A DNA stretch of 64,000 nucleotides from Thermoplasmata archaeon (GCA_021816865.1 JAKAWX010000002.1:228039-292038), one strand, 5' to 3'; positions 25,497 to 35,358 are shown, numbered from the stretch's first letter. Numbers and translations are program-made. Notes: generated by a model not told the origin, from the letters alone.

Positions 25497-26432
25497 TCAA
25501 AGGCTCGCTTCCGTCCGTTCGGCCGGATCCGCCGGTAGCTTCTCGAGACTCTCCGAGAGGGCGCGTTGGTAGCGCTTCCGAGCGGACCGTCCCCGGGTCT
25601 CGACGGCGAGGAGGAGACCGTGAAGCGGCACGACCCGACGGTAGAAGTCAACCCGACGTTCGAACGTTCGATCGCCCGACCCCTTCCTTCGGAGGCAGAG
25701 CGCGGCGAATGTCTCGGGAACGAGCGGGGCGAGAGCGGTGAGGTCGAACGCCGGATCGCCCACGCAGACGTCCTCCCAATCGATCACCCCCGTGGGCCGG
25801 GCGAGCTCCTCCGACCAGAGGAGGTGGTCCGCCGAAAGGTCCCCGTGGGTCGCCACGGGTCGAAACCGTGCGTCGCGCAGGTCGGCGTAGTAGGCGTCGA
25901 ACCTCTCCATCAGCCGGGCGTGGAGGCGTGCCGGCGTCGTTCGCTCCGCGGAACGGGCGTACCGCCGCTCGAGATCGTGGACCGACCGGGCCCACGCCCT
26001 CGCACCGTTCGGCCATACGTCGAGGCGTCTCAGCGAGGGCGTGGCGAGCCCCGAGAGCTCATCGAGGAGGCACGAAAGGAATCGTCCCAATGTCGCGCGA
26101 TCCCGCGTCCGCAGCGGGCCGAGGTCGGAGAGGGGTCGCCCGGGCAGCTTCCGATAGACCATCATCGGCCCGTGTCGCGTGCGCATTCGGAGCGCCACGG
26201 GCTCGGGGACCGGGGCGGAGAGGCGGGGGGCCAGGAACCGAAGGACCCGGGCCTCGCGCTCGAGCGCCGCGCCGCGTCGGCCCTCGCGGGGGAATCGGAA
26301 GACCCATCGGTCGTTCGCGACCAGGACACGGTTCGTCCAACCTTCCTCCCGCCACCTCATCCGCTCGAAGGGTTCGTGGGGCATCGCTGCCCGGGCGGCT
26401 CGTTCGAGGTCGGCGCGGGACGGTGCGCGCAT
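25497..26432 (-). CDS. Aminoglycoside phosphotransferase-like (APH family) kinase
   Basis: RWVFRFPREGRRGAALEREARVLRFLAPRLSAPVPEPV ... ATHGDLSADHLLW..TGVIDWEDVCVGDPAFDL (HGDLxxxHLL, IDWE). Confidence 0.88.
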   Translation of the reverse strand: MRAPSRADLERAARAAMPHEPFERMRWREEGWTNRVLVANDRWVFRFPREGRRGAALEREARVLRFLAPRLSAPVPEPVALRMRTRHGPMMVYRKLPGRPLSDLGPLRTRDRATLGRFLSCLLDELSGLATPSLRRLDVWPNGARAWARSVHDLERRYARSAERTTPARLHARLMERFDAYYADLRDARFRPVATHGDLSADHLLWSEELARPTGVIDWEDVCVGDPAFDLTALAPLVPETFAALCLRRKGSGDRTFERRVDFYRRVVPLHGLLLAVETRGRSARKRYQRALSESLEKLPADPAERTEASL

Positions 26433-26544
26433 GCGCGGAGCGCTCCTACCGCCGGGGCACGGGTCCAGAGGCTAAGGAATGCCGGTCGGTGCGTCGAGTC
26501 GGGTTGACGGAGCGGGTAAGCGTCCGTCGGAACCTGCCTCAGTC

Positions 26545-26805
26545 ATGACGCACGCGCCGGGGAGTCCTGAGTTCGGACCCGAATTCTTTGCCCACCGTCT
26601 CGACCGGGGCTTCCGCTGGGGGGTCTTGGTCTCGATCATCGGTCCCATCGCCTGGCTCAGCTTCACGCTGCTGTACGTGGGGTTCTGGGCTCAGGGATTC
26701 AGCCTGTTCCAGAGCATCGTGCTGATCATCGTTTCGCTCCTCATCCTCGCCGGCGTGATGGGGAGCGTCTGGACCGCTTGGGGGATGCGACGCCACACGC
26801 CGTAG
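26545..26805 (+). CDS. Small two-TM membrane protein, unknown function
   Basis: MTHAPGSPEFGPEFFAHRLDRGFRWGVLVSIIGPIAWLSFTLLYVGFWAQGFSLFQSIVLIIVSLLILAGVMGSVWTAWGMRRHTP. Confidence 0.6.
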   Translation: MTHAPGSPEFGPEFFAHRLDRGFRWGVLVSIIGPIAWLSFTLLYVGFWAQGFSLFQSIVLIIVSLLILAGVMGSVWTAWGMRRHTP

Positions 26806-27026
26806 GAGCCCCCACGGCGCGGCGACCCTCCCCCGGGGGAGCCGGGACCGAAAGCCACCGCCGAACCGGCGACATCGAGCGAGGCCCGCCTCCGTCGGTT
26901 CGTGGAACGGAAGGGTTCCGGGCCCGAATCAGTGACCCGGTCGGTGGGGGTCGGAGCGGGCCGTCGAACGCCGTCGGGTCGGATTCTTCGACAAGGACCA
27001 AGGCCGTCCGCGCGGGGCCGTCGGGC

Positions 27027-27596
27027 TCAGGCCGGGCGGGCCGACCCGGTGAGAAGGTCGGTTCGGGTCACGATCCCGACAAGCTTACCGTTTCGCACGA
27101 CGGGCAGTCGGTTGAACCCTCGCTCGATCATGAGCCGGATCGCTTCGTCGATCCGCGCGGTCGGGGTAAGGGTCACCGGAGAGCGGCTCATCGCGTCACC
27201 GACCGTCGTCGCCTTGAGAGTCGCGAGGCACTTTGCCGGCAGGTCGGCCCGGCCGGCCCGACCGACGTCGAGGACGAGGTCGAAGACCCCTCCCGGCAGC
27301 GAGAGTCCGTGCCGGTCGTGCAGGAGCCGGACGATGTCCTTCTGGCTGAGCACGCCGACAACACGACGCTGGCCGTCGACCACGGGAACGCCCGACACCC
27401 GGCGGCGGCTCATCACGGACGCGGTGGCCTCGAGGGAGTCGGTGACGCGGGCGACGGCGACCTTCCGGGTCATGACGTCGCTCAGACGGAACGTGTAGAA
27501 TCCGAGGTCGCGTTCGGGGAGGGCCCCGTGCCGCCGGCGCGTCGCCTTCGCTCGCGGAGGGGGGGATGCGCTTCGGGCTCGACGGGACCGCGGCAT
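27027..27596 (-). CDS. Tandem CBS-domain protein
   Basis: VMTRKVAVARVTDSLEATASVMSRRRVSGVPVVDGQRRVVGVLSQKDIVR ... AMSRSPVTLTPTARIDEAIRLMIERGFNRLPVVRNGKLVGIVTRTDLL. Confidence 0.92.
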   Translation of the reverse strand: MPRSRRARSASPPPRAKATRRRHGALPERDLGFYTFRLSDVMTRKVAVARVTDSLEATASVMSRRRVSGVPVVDGQRRVVGVLSQKDIVRLLHDRHGLSLPGGVFDLVLDVGRAGRADLPAKCLATLKATTVGDAMSRSPVTLTPTARIDEAIRLMIERGFNRLPVVRNGKLVGIVTRTDLLTGSARPA

Positions 27597-27727
27597 GTTT
27601 CTCCTGCTCGGGAGCCCCGAAGACCCCGTACCGGGGCCTGGGTCCCCCAGGTGTCAGGGTGCGGCGCGTCCTTTAGGTTTTGGTCAAAACGCGTGTCGAC
27701 CCAACAACCGATTCGGGGCCGAGGGCG

Positions 27728-27997
27728 CTACGGACGACCGTGCATGGCGTCCCGCGCCGAGTCGAGCGCGCCGCGCAGCTCTCGCCACGCCGACGTCGCA
27801 TCGTGGGCCGGTGGCAGCTTCTCGCCGGCGCGCTCCCGCAGCCGCCGGTCCACGTACTCCTTCGCCCAGCGGCACACCTCGCAGTGTTGACACTCGTCCG
27901 CGATCGGCGTGTGACCGAGGCTCACGAGGGAGTCGTCCGCCTGCGGTCCGCTGCACAGGGCGGCGTCGTGCCACCCCCGCGCCTCGGCGTTCCCCAT
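27728..27997 (-). CDS. Small Cys-containing hypothetical protein
   Basis: MGNAEARGWHDAALCSGPQADDSLVSLGHTPIADECQHCEVCRWAKEYVDRRLRERAGEKL. CxxCxxC suggests metal binding; start inferred. Confidence 0.4.
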   Translation of the reverse strand: MGNAEARGWHDAALCSGPQADDSLVSLGHTPIADECQHCEVCRWAKEYVDRRLRERAGEKLPPAHDATSAWRELRGALDSARDAMHGRP

Positions 27998-28166
27998 CGA
28001 CCGCGACAACGCTCCAAAGGAGAAAAAGGGGTGGCCCCCGGACCCGGAATCGCCGGGCGGTGCCGGCCGCGTCGCGTGCGGCTCCCGGTGGGCGGGTCGG
28101 TTCCGTTGCCCCGCCCGCTCGGCCACGGGGCTCTAATCCCGGAAGGTATTCGCCCGGGACGAGGAT

Positions 28167-28782
28167 GGTAAAGCCCGTGTCGCCCTCCCGACCCCCAGCG
28201 CTCCCCGCACCCGACTCCGCACGGACCGGCGGATCCAGCCCCGCCGGCCGACGGTTCTGCCGGCTCTCCCTCGAAGCAGCGCCCGCGAACGGAACGTGGC
28301 CCGTTCCGCCGGACGGCCTCTGCCTTTCGTCGTTCCTCCTTCTCTCGCCCGCGGGTCGGCCGAAGGAGGTCTTGGTGGGGAAGCTCGACCCCCGCGCGCC
28401 CTGGGCCGAGATCGGCGCGCTCGACCCACGACGAGTGGCGCTGAACACCTCGGGCTGGATGCTCCCGTCGTGCCACCTTCTGTATTTCGAGTCCCCCGAG
28501 ACGGCCGCGCGTCGCGTGGCCAACGAGCAGCTCGGTATCGCTCGCGTGGAGCTCGAAGCTCCCCGCATCTTTTCCGAAGCGTACCCGCCGGTCCGGCATC
28601 CGGAGCGAGGCGAACACTGGGACCTCGAGTTTCTTTTCCGGGGCGTCGTGCCGGCGGGTTGGCGACCGCACCACCCGGCCTGGACCGAGCTCAAGTTCCT
28701 CGACCCGTCGGCGACCCCGCGGGTCGAGTTCACTCGGTCCCACGATCAGGTCCTCGAGCTCGCGGGATTCGCTATCGGGTAG
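28167..28782 (+). CDS. Degenerate Nudix-like hydrolase
   Basis: In-frame MVKPVSPS...; CHLLYFESPETAARRVANEQLGI partially matches the Nudix box (RExxEExGI). ORF 27595..28782. Confidence 0.5.
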
Positions 28783-28827
28783 GCCCCGGTACTTCGGCGC
28801 CACCGGCCGGGAGGGGCCGACCGCCCC

Positions 28828-29670
28828 CTACCGGGCTACCGTCGGCACGACCGCGCGCGACCCCCGAGGGTCGAGCGTGACAGCCGACTCGAGAAGATAG
28901 GAGCTTCCGACCAGACCGTCGTAGATGATCTCCTGGAACATCACCTCGCCCACCTCACGCGCCGACGCGGGGACTCCGGAGAACCGGACGGGGCCGGCCA
29001 CACGGGCGAAGTGCCGGGTGAACGCGTGGTGGGTCTCGTCGACACCCTCGACGGTTCGCACCCCCGGGGCACCGGGGCGCACCCCCAGTTCGGGCATGTA
29101 CCTCGAGTGGAGGATCAACGCGCCCGAGCCGGTGTCGACCTCGACGGTCGCTCGGGATCCGCTCGGCAGGTCGAGGTCCACGAACAGGTCGACGGCGGGG
29201 CCGGTGCGGTCGACGCGCAGGGGGATCGAAGTGCCGTTACGGAGACGATCGGTGATCGATCGGTCGTCCTCGAGAACGATGGAGCGGTTCGGTCCGTCGA
29301 GCGTGAACGGGCGACCGTCGAGGAGCCCCGACGAAACGATCCCCTCCACCTCCGCGAACTCCGCGGATCGCGACGCGCGCGGAGGCAGGAAGTCGAGGAT
29401 CCCGACCGGGACGTCCGACGCCCGGTATGGGCCGAGCTCGAGCGACCCGAGACGGGAGAGCGGCACCACGACCTTCTGGCCGGACATCCGACGCCCGGTG
29501 AAGGCCTCGCCGGTGGGCCGACACCCCACGGCGGCGGCGAGCGCGGTCGAGAGGACCGAGATCCCGATGCCGGTGTCGAAGAGGAGCCGGACATCGGTCG
29601 ACCCGCCGACTCGTGCGGGAACGGAAAGGAAATGACCGCCGACGAGCTCGAACGGGACGACGTCCGCCAC
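28828..29670 (-). CDS. Tandem retropepsin-like aspartyl protease-fold protein
   Basis: Two aspartyl-protease-type motifs, VRLLFDTGIGISVLS and ATVEVDTGSGALILHS, each starting a beta-rich half. Confidence 0.7.
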   Translation of the reverse strand: MADVVPFELVGGHFLSVPARVGGSTDVRLLFDTGIGISVLSTALAAAVGCRPTGEAFTGRRMSGQKVVVPLSRLGSLELGPYRASDVPVGILDFLPPRASRSAEFAEVEGIVSSGLLDGRPFTLDGPNRSIVLEDDRSITDRLRNGTSIPLRVDRTGPAVDLFVDLDLPSGSRATVEVDTGSGALILHSRYMPELGVRPGAPGVRTVEGVDETHHAFTRHFARVAGPVRFSGVPASAREVGEVMFQEIIYDGLVGSSYLLESAVTLDPRGSRAVVPTVAR

Positions 29671-29738
29671 GCCGTGTTCACCCGGGCCGCCGATTTGAAC
29701 GTTTCAGACCGCACGGGATCGCCGGCACGGCGGGGAGG

Positions 29739-31358
29739 CTAGCCCATGAACGGTCGTCGCCACTCGTCCGGCAGCAGCGCGGTCTCCTTGATGTTGCGCG
29801 GCGTGAGCCAGCGCAGGAGGTTCAGCATCGAGCCCGCCTTGTCGTTCGTCCCCGACCGCCGGGCCCCCCCGAACGGTTGGCGAGCGACGATCGCCCCGGT
29901 CGGCTTGTCGTTGATGTAGAAGTTGCCGGCGCTCCAGCGAAGCCTCGCCTCGGCCGTCGCCACCGCATGCGCGTCCTTCGCGAAGATCGATCCCGTGAGC
30001 GCGTAGGGCGACGTGCGGTCGCACAGCGCGAGGGTCGGCTCGAACTCCGCGTCCGGATAGACGTACACCGTCAGCACCGGCCCGAAGATCTCCTCGGACA
30101 TGAGCTTCCCGCCGGGGTCGCTCGTGCGCAGGACGGTCGGGCGGACGAACCATCCGCGGGACGGGTCGGCGCCGCCGTCGACGACGAACTCGTACTCCCT
30201 CGGATGCTGGCGAGCGTAGTCGAGGTAGCGCACGATGTTCCGGAACGCCGCTTCGTCGATGACCGCGCCAAGGAGGTTCCCGAGGTCGTCGACCGGCCCG
30301 ACGGGCACTTTCGCGACTTCCTGCTTCAGGATCCGCTCGACCTCGGGCCAGCGGGTCTCGGGAATGTACGCCCGCGAGCAGGCGGAGCATTTCTGGCCCT
30401 GGTACTCGAACGCTCCGCGGACGAGGTTCATCGCGGTGCCCCGGACGTCGGCGCTGGGGTGCATGAAGATGAAATCCTTCCCGCCGGTCTCGCCGACGAT
30501 GCGGGGGAAGTTCCGGTACGTCTCGATGTTGGCCGCGACGCGCTTCCAGACACGGACGAGGGTGTCGTAACTGCCGGTGAAGTGGACCCCCGCGAGCGCC
30601 GGGTGGTCGAGGAGCGCGTTCGCGTGCTGGCTCGCAAACGGTACGAAGTTGATGACGCCGGGCGGCAGCCCCGCCTCGACTAGGACCCGGTAGATCTCGT
30701 AGTTCGCCAGGATCACAGAGCGCGCCGGCTTCCAGACGACGACGTTGCCGACCATCGCGGGGGCGGTCGGAAGGTTGCCCGCGATCGAGTAGAAGTTGAA
30801 CGGGGGGATCGCGAGGACGAACCCCTCGAGCGGGCGCCAGTCGAACCGGTTGGTCTCGCCCGGGTACTGGTTCGGCTGCATCTCGAGGATCTGACGGGCG
30901 TAGTAGACGTTGAAGTTCCAGAAATCGACGAGCTCCGCGAGATCGATCTCGGCCTCGTAGGGGTTCTTCGACTGGTTGAGCATGATCGAGGCGATATTGC
31001 GTGTCCGGCGGGGTCCGGCGAGCAACGTCGCGGCCTTCTGGAAGACCGCGAGCCGGTGGTACCCGTCGAGGCGCGCCCAGTCGGCTTGCGCCGAGATCGC
31101 GCTCTCGGCGGCGTCCCGAAGCTCCTCGGGGCCGGCGAGGTGGGCCCGGGCGAGGACCACGCGCGTGTCGTGGGGGCAGACCACATCGACCACCCCAGCC
31201 GTGCGAAGCTCGCGGCCCCCGATGACGAGCGGGACCTCGACCGTAGACTCCCGCTGGCGCTTCAGCTCCTCCTCAAGCCGCAGACGGTCAACCGACTTCG
31301 GCGCGTACGACCGGATGGTGTTGACGTCGTTGACCGGGCGCTCGACGTTGTAGTTCAT
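29739..31358 (-). CDS. L-glutamate gamma-semialdehyde (1-pyrroline-5-carboxylate) dehydrogenase
   Basis: ALDH4A1-type sequence: MNYNVERPVNDVNTIRSYAPKS.., NPYEAEIDLAELVDFWNFNVYYA, PPFNFYSIAGNLPTAPAMVGNVVVWKPA, VGETGGKDFIFMHPSAD, EYQGQKCSACSRAYIP. Start at ATG 31358. Confidence 0.92.
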   Translation of the reverse strand: MNYNVERPVNDVNTIRSYAPKSVDRLRLEEELKRQRESTVEVPLVIGGRELRTAGVVDVVCPHDTRVVLARAHLAGPEELRDAAESAISAQADWARLDGYHRLAVFQKAATLLAGPRRTRNIASIMLNQSKNPYEAEIDLAELVDFWNFNVYYARQILEMQPNQYPGETNRFDWRPLEGFVLAIPPFNFYSIAGNLPTAPAMVGNVVVWKPARSVILANYEIYRVLVEAGLPPGVINFVPFASQHANALLDHPALAGVHFTGSYDTLVRVWKRVAANIETYRNFPRIVGETGGKDFIFMHPSADVRGTAMNLVRGAFEYQGQKCSACSRAYIPETRWPEVERILKQEVAKVPVGPVDDLGNLLGAVIDEAAFRNIVRYLDYARQHPREYEFVVDGGADPSRGWFVRPTVLRTSDPGGKLMSEEIFGPVLTVYVYPDAEFEPTLALCDRTSPYALTGSIFAKDAHAVATAEARLRWSAGNFYINDKPTGAIVARQPFGGARRSGTNDKAGSMLNLLRWLTPRNIKETALLPDEWRRPFMG

Positions 31359-31458
31359 AGCGCCCGAGAACCTCCGGAGGGTGCTAACGGTTTCGTGAAC
31401 TCTCCTTGAGTGGTCCTTAATGACCGCTCCCGACCCTCGATCTCCTCGGAGGCGCTCG

Positions 31459-33549
31459 ATGGAGTCCTCGCGGATCATACGTCATCCCGTCCTCGACGTC
31501 CCGAGCGTCCCCGCCAGCGTGGAATTCTCCTTCGACGGTCGGCCGCTCACGGCGCGCCCGTCCGAGACCTACGCGGCCGCATTGATCGCGAACGGGGTCA
31601 GTGTCTTCGGTCACCATGCCCGCGACGGGGCTCCCCAGGGGATCTTCTGCGCCAACGGCCAGTGCGCCCAGTGCCTGGTCGTCGAGGACGGCCGCCCGGT
31701 CAAAGCGTGCGTCACTCGGGTGCGGCCGGGGGGCCGCGTTCGGTCCCTCGACGGCGCCCCCGAGCTGGAGCCCGACGACGTCCCGCTCCGCGCGGTCCCG
31801 TTCCTTCGGACCGTCGACACCGACGTGCTGGTCGTCGGGGGCGGACCCGCCGGCCTCTCCGCCGCCGCGGAGCTCGCCGTGCGCGGGCTCCGCGTCATTC
31901 TCTGCGACGACAAGTCGGAGCTCGGCGGGAAGCTCACGCTGCAGACGCACAACTTCTTCGGCTCGGTGGCGGACTGCTACGCCGGGCAGCGGGGAAACGA
32001 CATCGGCCATCGCCTCGAAGCCGAGGTACGCGCGCTGCCGAACGTCGACGTCTGGACCGACTCGCCTGCGGTCGGCGTGTTCGACGGCGGCGGGGTCGGC
32101 GTCGTGCGACAAGGACGGTTCGTCGAGGTCCGGCCGAAGCGTCTGCTCGTGGCGACGGGAGCGAGGGAGAGGGCGCTCGCGTTCCCCGGTGCCGACCTCC
32201 CCGGGGTCTTCGGCGGGGGCGCGTTCCAGACCCTCGTGAACCGGGACCTCGTCCGACCGTCGAAGCGGCTGCTCGTGGTCGGCGGTGGGAATGTCGGGCT
32301 GATCGTCGCCTACCAAGCGCTCCAGGCCGGGATCGACGTTGTCGCGTTGGTCGAGGCGATGCCCGAATGCGGGGGGTACAAAGTCCACCGGGACAAGATC
32401 GCCCGGCTCGGGGTGCCGGTCTACACCTCGCATACGGTCGTTCGAGCCGAGGGGAAGGGCCGTGTCGAGCGCGTGGTCGTCGCCCAAGTCGGGGCGGGCT
32501 TTGTCCCGATCCCCGGAACCGAGATCTCCTTCGCGGTCGATACCGTCCTCATCGCCGTGGGGCTCTCACCCGTGGACGAACTCTACGGGGAAGCCCGGCG
32601 GCTCGGCCTACCGGTCTTCTCGGCCGGGGACGCGCACGAGATCGCCGAGGCGTCGGCCGCGATGTTCTCCGGCCGGATCGTCGCCCGGAAGATCCTCGCC
32701 GACCTTGGGATGCCGGCCGAGGTACCGCCCGAATGGCTCGAGCGCAGCCGCGAACTCTCCGCTCGCCCGGGTCCGGTGCTCGGCCCGTATCCGGTTCCGG
32801 AGGACGTCCGGGTCTACCCCGTGATCCGCTGCGCGCAGGAGATCCCGTGCAATCCGTGCACGGAGGTCTGCCCGAAGGAGAGCATCACGATCCCCGAAAG
32901 GACCCTCCTGGGTCGACCGAAGCTCGTCGGGGAGTGCGTCGGGTGCCTGAAATGCCTCGCCGTCTGCCCGGGCCTCGCGATCACGCTCGTGGACCGGCGT
33001 ATCGACCCCTCCGGCCGGTCGGCGAAGGTCACGGTCCCCTGGGAGATGCCGGACGGCCTGGTCGAGGCGGGAACGACCGTTGCCACCACCGGGGCGGAGG
33101 GAGGGCCGGTCGGGACGGCCCGCGTGATCCGCGTCCTATCGGGCAAGGCGCTCAACCGTCGAAAGATGGTCGTCCTCGATGTACCGGCCGACGAGGCCGA
33201 CCGCGTCGCCGGGATCCGGGTTCGCGAGACCGAGCGCCCGAAACGGCCGGCGAACGTCCTCCCGGTCCGCGATGCGGAGGTCGTCCTGTGCCGATGCGAG
33301 CGGGTCACGAAGGCGATGGTCGAGGACTACGTGCGGGCGACCGGCACGCGGGACATGAACGCGCTCAAGGCCGCGCTGCGTACGGGCATGGGGCCGTGCG
33401 GCGGGAAGACGTGCGGGGAGCTCGTCCTGCGCGTCTTCCGCGAGCTCGGCATCGAGGGGGCCGCGGTGACGACGGCGACACGTCGTCCGTTCCTCCAGGA
33501 GGTCCCGATCCGGGCGTTCTTGACGGAGGAGCCACATGACGCATCCTGA
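31459..33549 (+). CDS. Amino-acid (proline/sarcosine/opine-type) dehydrogenase alpha subunit: Fer2 + FAD/NAD oxidoreductase + 4Fe-4S + BFD-like domains
   Basis: GIFCANGQCAQCLVVEDGRPVKACVTRV; DVLVVGGGPAGLSAAAELAVRG; CAQEIPCNPCTEVCPKESITI / CVGCLKCLAVCPGLAI; VVLCRCERVTKAMVEDYV..RTGMGPCGGKTC. Start either 31420 or ATG 31459. Confidence 0.85.
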   Translation: MESSRIIRHPVLDVPSVPASVEFSFDGRPLTARPSETYAAALIANGVSVFGHHARDGAPQGIFCANGQCAQCLVVEDGRPVKACVTRVRPGGRVRSLDGAPELEPDDVPLRAVPFLRTVDTDVLVVGGGPAGLSAAAELAVRGLRVILCDDKSELGGKLTLQTHNFFGSVADCYAGQRGNDIGHRLEAEVRALPNVDVWTDSPAVGVFDGGGVGVVRQGRFVEVRPKRLLVATGARERALAFPGADLPGVFGGGAFQTLVNRDLVRPSKRLLVVGGGNVGLIVAYQALQAGIDVVALVEAMPECGGYKVHRDKIARLGVPVYTSHTVVRAEGKGRVERVVVAQVGAGFVPIPGTEISFAVDTVLIAVGLSPVDELYGEARRLGLPVFSAGDAHEIAEASAAMFSGRIVARKILADLGMPAEVPPEWLERSRELSARPGPVLGPYPVPEDVRVYPVIRCAQEIPCNPCTEVCPKESITIPERTLLGRPKLVGECVGCLKCLAVCPGLAITLVDRRIDPSGRSAKVTVPWEMPDGLVEAGTTVATTGAEGGPVGTARVIRVLSGKALNRRKMVVLDVPADEADRVAGIRVRETERPKRPANVLPVRDAEVVLCRCERVTKAMVEDYVRATGTRDMNALKAALRTGMGPCGGKTCGELVLRVFRELGIEGAAVTTATRRPFLQEVPIRAFLTEEPHDAS

Positions 33550-34705
33550 GTTCGACGCGATCGTGATCGGCGCGGGGTCGGTGGGCAATCCCACGGCCTA
33601 CTTCCTCGCCCGCGAGGGATTGCGGGTCCTCGTCCTCGACGAGCTCCCCTCGTCCGGCCAGGGTCAGAACAAGGCCGCCATCGGCGGGGTACGCGCGACC
33701 CACTCCGACCCGGCCAAGATACGGCTCGGCCAGCAAAGCCTCGAGATCTTCTCCACGTGGGCGACGACGACGGGCACCGACATCGGATGGAAGAAGGGGG
33801 GATACCTCTTTCCCGCGTACGACGAGGCCGTGGAGGGAGAGCTCGAGCAGCTCCTGCCGACCCAGAAGCGGTTCGGGCTGACCATCGACTGGTGCGACGC
33901 GGAGACCGTCCGCCGCCTCGTCCCCGGAATCACCCGCATCGGCCTACGGGGGGGAACGTACTCCCCCGACGACGGGCAGGTGAGCCCGCTCCGGGCTTCG
34001 GAGGCGTTCACGAACGCAGCGGTCCGTCACGGCGCGGTCTACCGGTACCGCGAGTCGGTGACGTCGCTGCGGATGGACGACCACGCCGTGACCGGCGTGG
34101 GAACCGACCGGGACGTCTATCGTGCCCCGGTCGTCATCGACGCGGCCGGTGCCCACGGTTCCCGCATCGCGCGAATGGCCGGTCTCGATGTCCCGGTGCT
34201 ACCCGAGAGCCACGAGGCCGGGATCTCGGCGCCGGTCCGGCCCTTTCTCGACCCGCTCGTGGTCGACCTGCGGCCCGGGCCCGAGGGGACGACCTCGAAC
34301 TTCTACTTCGGACAGGACGCCGACGGCCAGATCATCTTCTGCTACACTCCGAAGCAACCATTCCCCGGCGAGAACCGGACCTCGACGTTCGAGTTCATGC
34401 CGACGGTGGCCGCCCGGCTTGTGGAGCTCGTGCCCCGGCTCAAGAATCTCACGATCCGTCGGGTCTGGCGGGGCCTCTACCCGATGACCCCGGACGGACG
34501 CCCGATCGTCGGTCCGGCCCCGGGCGTGAAGGGGCTTCTTCTCGGGCTCGGGATGTGCGGCCAGGGACTCATGCTGGGGCCGGGCGTGGGGCGCAATCTC
34601 GCGTCCCTCGTCCTGCGAGGTCGACCATCAATCGACCCGGACGTTTTCGCGCTCCTGAGTCCCTCGCGCGACCTTCGCACCGACCGGAAGGAGTCGCTGA
34701 AGTGA
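33536..34705 (+). CDS. FAD-dependent amino-acid dehydrogenase beta subunit (DAO / sarcosine oxidase beta-like)
   Basis: MTHPEFDAIVIGAGSVGNPTAYFLAREGLRVLVLDE ... RRVWRGLYPMTPDGRPIVGPAPGVKGLLLGLGMCGQGLMLGPGVGRNLA. Overlaps the alpha-subunit stop. Confidence 0.9.
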   Translation: MTHPEFDAIVIGAGSVGNPTAYFLAREGLRVLVLDELPSSGQGQNKAAIGGVRATHSDPAKIRLGQQSLEIFSTWATTTGTDIGWKKGGYLFPAYDEAVEGELEQLLPTQKRFGLTIDWCDAETVRRLVPGITRIGLRGGTYSPDDGQVSPLRASEAFTNAAVRHGAVYRYRESVTSLRMDDHAVTGVGTDRDVYRAPVVIDAAGAHGSRIARMAGLDVPVLPESHEAGISAPVRPFLDPLVVDLRPGPEGTTSNFYFGQDADGQIIFCYTPKQPFPGENRTSTFEFMPTVAARLVELVPRLKNLTIRRVWRGLYPMTPDGRPIVGPAPGVKGLLLGLGMCGQGLMLGPGVGRNLASLVLRGRPSIDPDVFALLSPSRDLRTDRKESLK

Positions 34706-34722
34706 GGGGGGCGCCTTTGGCC

Positions 34723-35358
34723 CTACCGGTCGTCCCGGACGGGGGGAGGAACGTACGGGTGCTGAGAGAAGGGGATTGGTGGCTGGCGTCGTCGTCGACG
34801 ACGAGCGAAGAGAAGGATGAGAAGCGTGCTCGCGACGGCCGCCCCGATGCCGACGAGCCCGGCAAAAAGGTAAGTGGGGCCCGAGACCACGGCACCCGAG
34901 CCGGGGTTCTGGGTCGAGTTCACGAACAGCGTGGTCGCGTTGGCCCGGCTCTGTCCGGTGCTGTCCGTGACCGTAACGCCGGGCCTATAGGCCCCGACGG
35001 TCGTGGGCGTGCAGTCGAGGCTCGAGAGGTTCTGGGTCGCGCAACCCGGGGGGAGCGGCGCCCAGACGAAGCTGTACCACGGCGTCCCGTCCGCAAGGAG
35101 CGCGGTCAGGACCGTGGTGTTGCCGAGCGTAAGGGTCGACGGACTCGCCACGACCTCGACCCGAAGGGGAGCCACGGTGGGGGCGGACGCCGCGGGCTCG
35201 ACACCGGCGCCCGCGGGGGGGACCGACGCCCGTAAGCCGCCGGTGAGCAGCGTCGCCAGGATCGTCAACGACACCCCGAGGACCGTGGCGGGGAGCAGGG
35301 CGCGTCGTCGCGTCGCCCGTGATCGGAGACGAGGCGGGGAGGAAACCCTGGCCGTCAA
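34723..35358 (-). CDS. Exported protein with single PKD/Ig-like domain and C-terminal TM
   Basis: Signal segment; VVASPSTLTLGNTTVLTALLADGTPWYSFVWAPLPPGC..SLDCTPTTVGAYRPGVTVTDSTGQS; TM + RRRRRR. AT box (TTCATATACGG) about 33 nt upstream of TTG 35358. Confidence 0.65.
   Translation of the reverse strand: MTARVSSPPRLRSRATRRRALLPATVLGVSLTILATLLTGGLRASVPPAGAGVEPAASAPTVAPLRVEVVASPSTLTLGNTTVLTALLADGTPWYSFVWAPLPPGCATQNLSSLDCTPTTVGAYRPGVTVTDSTGQSRANATTLFVNSTQNPGSGAVVSGPTYLFAGLVGIGAAVASTLLILLFARRRRRRQPPIPFSQHPYVPPPVRDDR

Noticed and set aside
31410-33539. 709-aa + strand ORF in an alternative frame of the dehydrogenase alpha subunit
   Set aside because: The frame starting at 31420/31459 has all Fe-S and Rossmann motifs; this one is low complexity.
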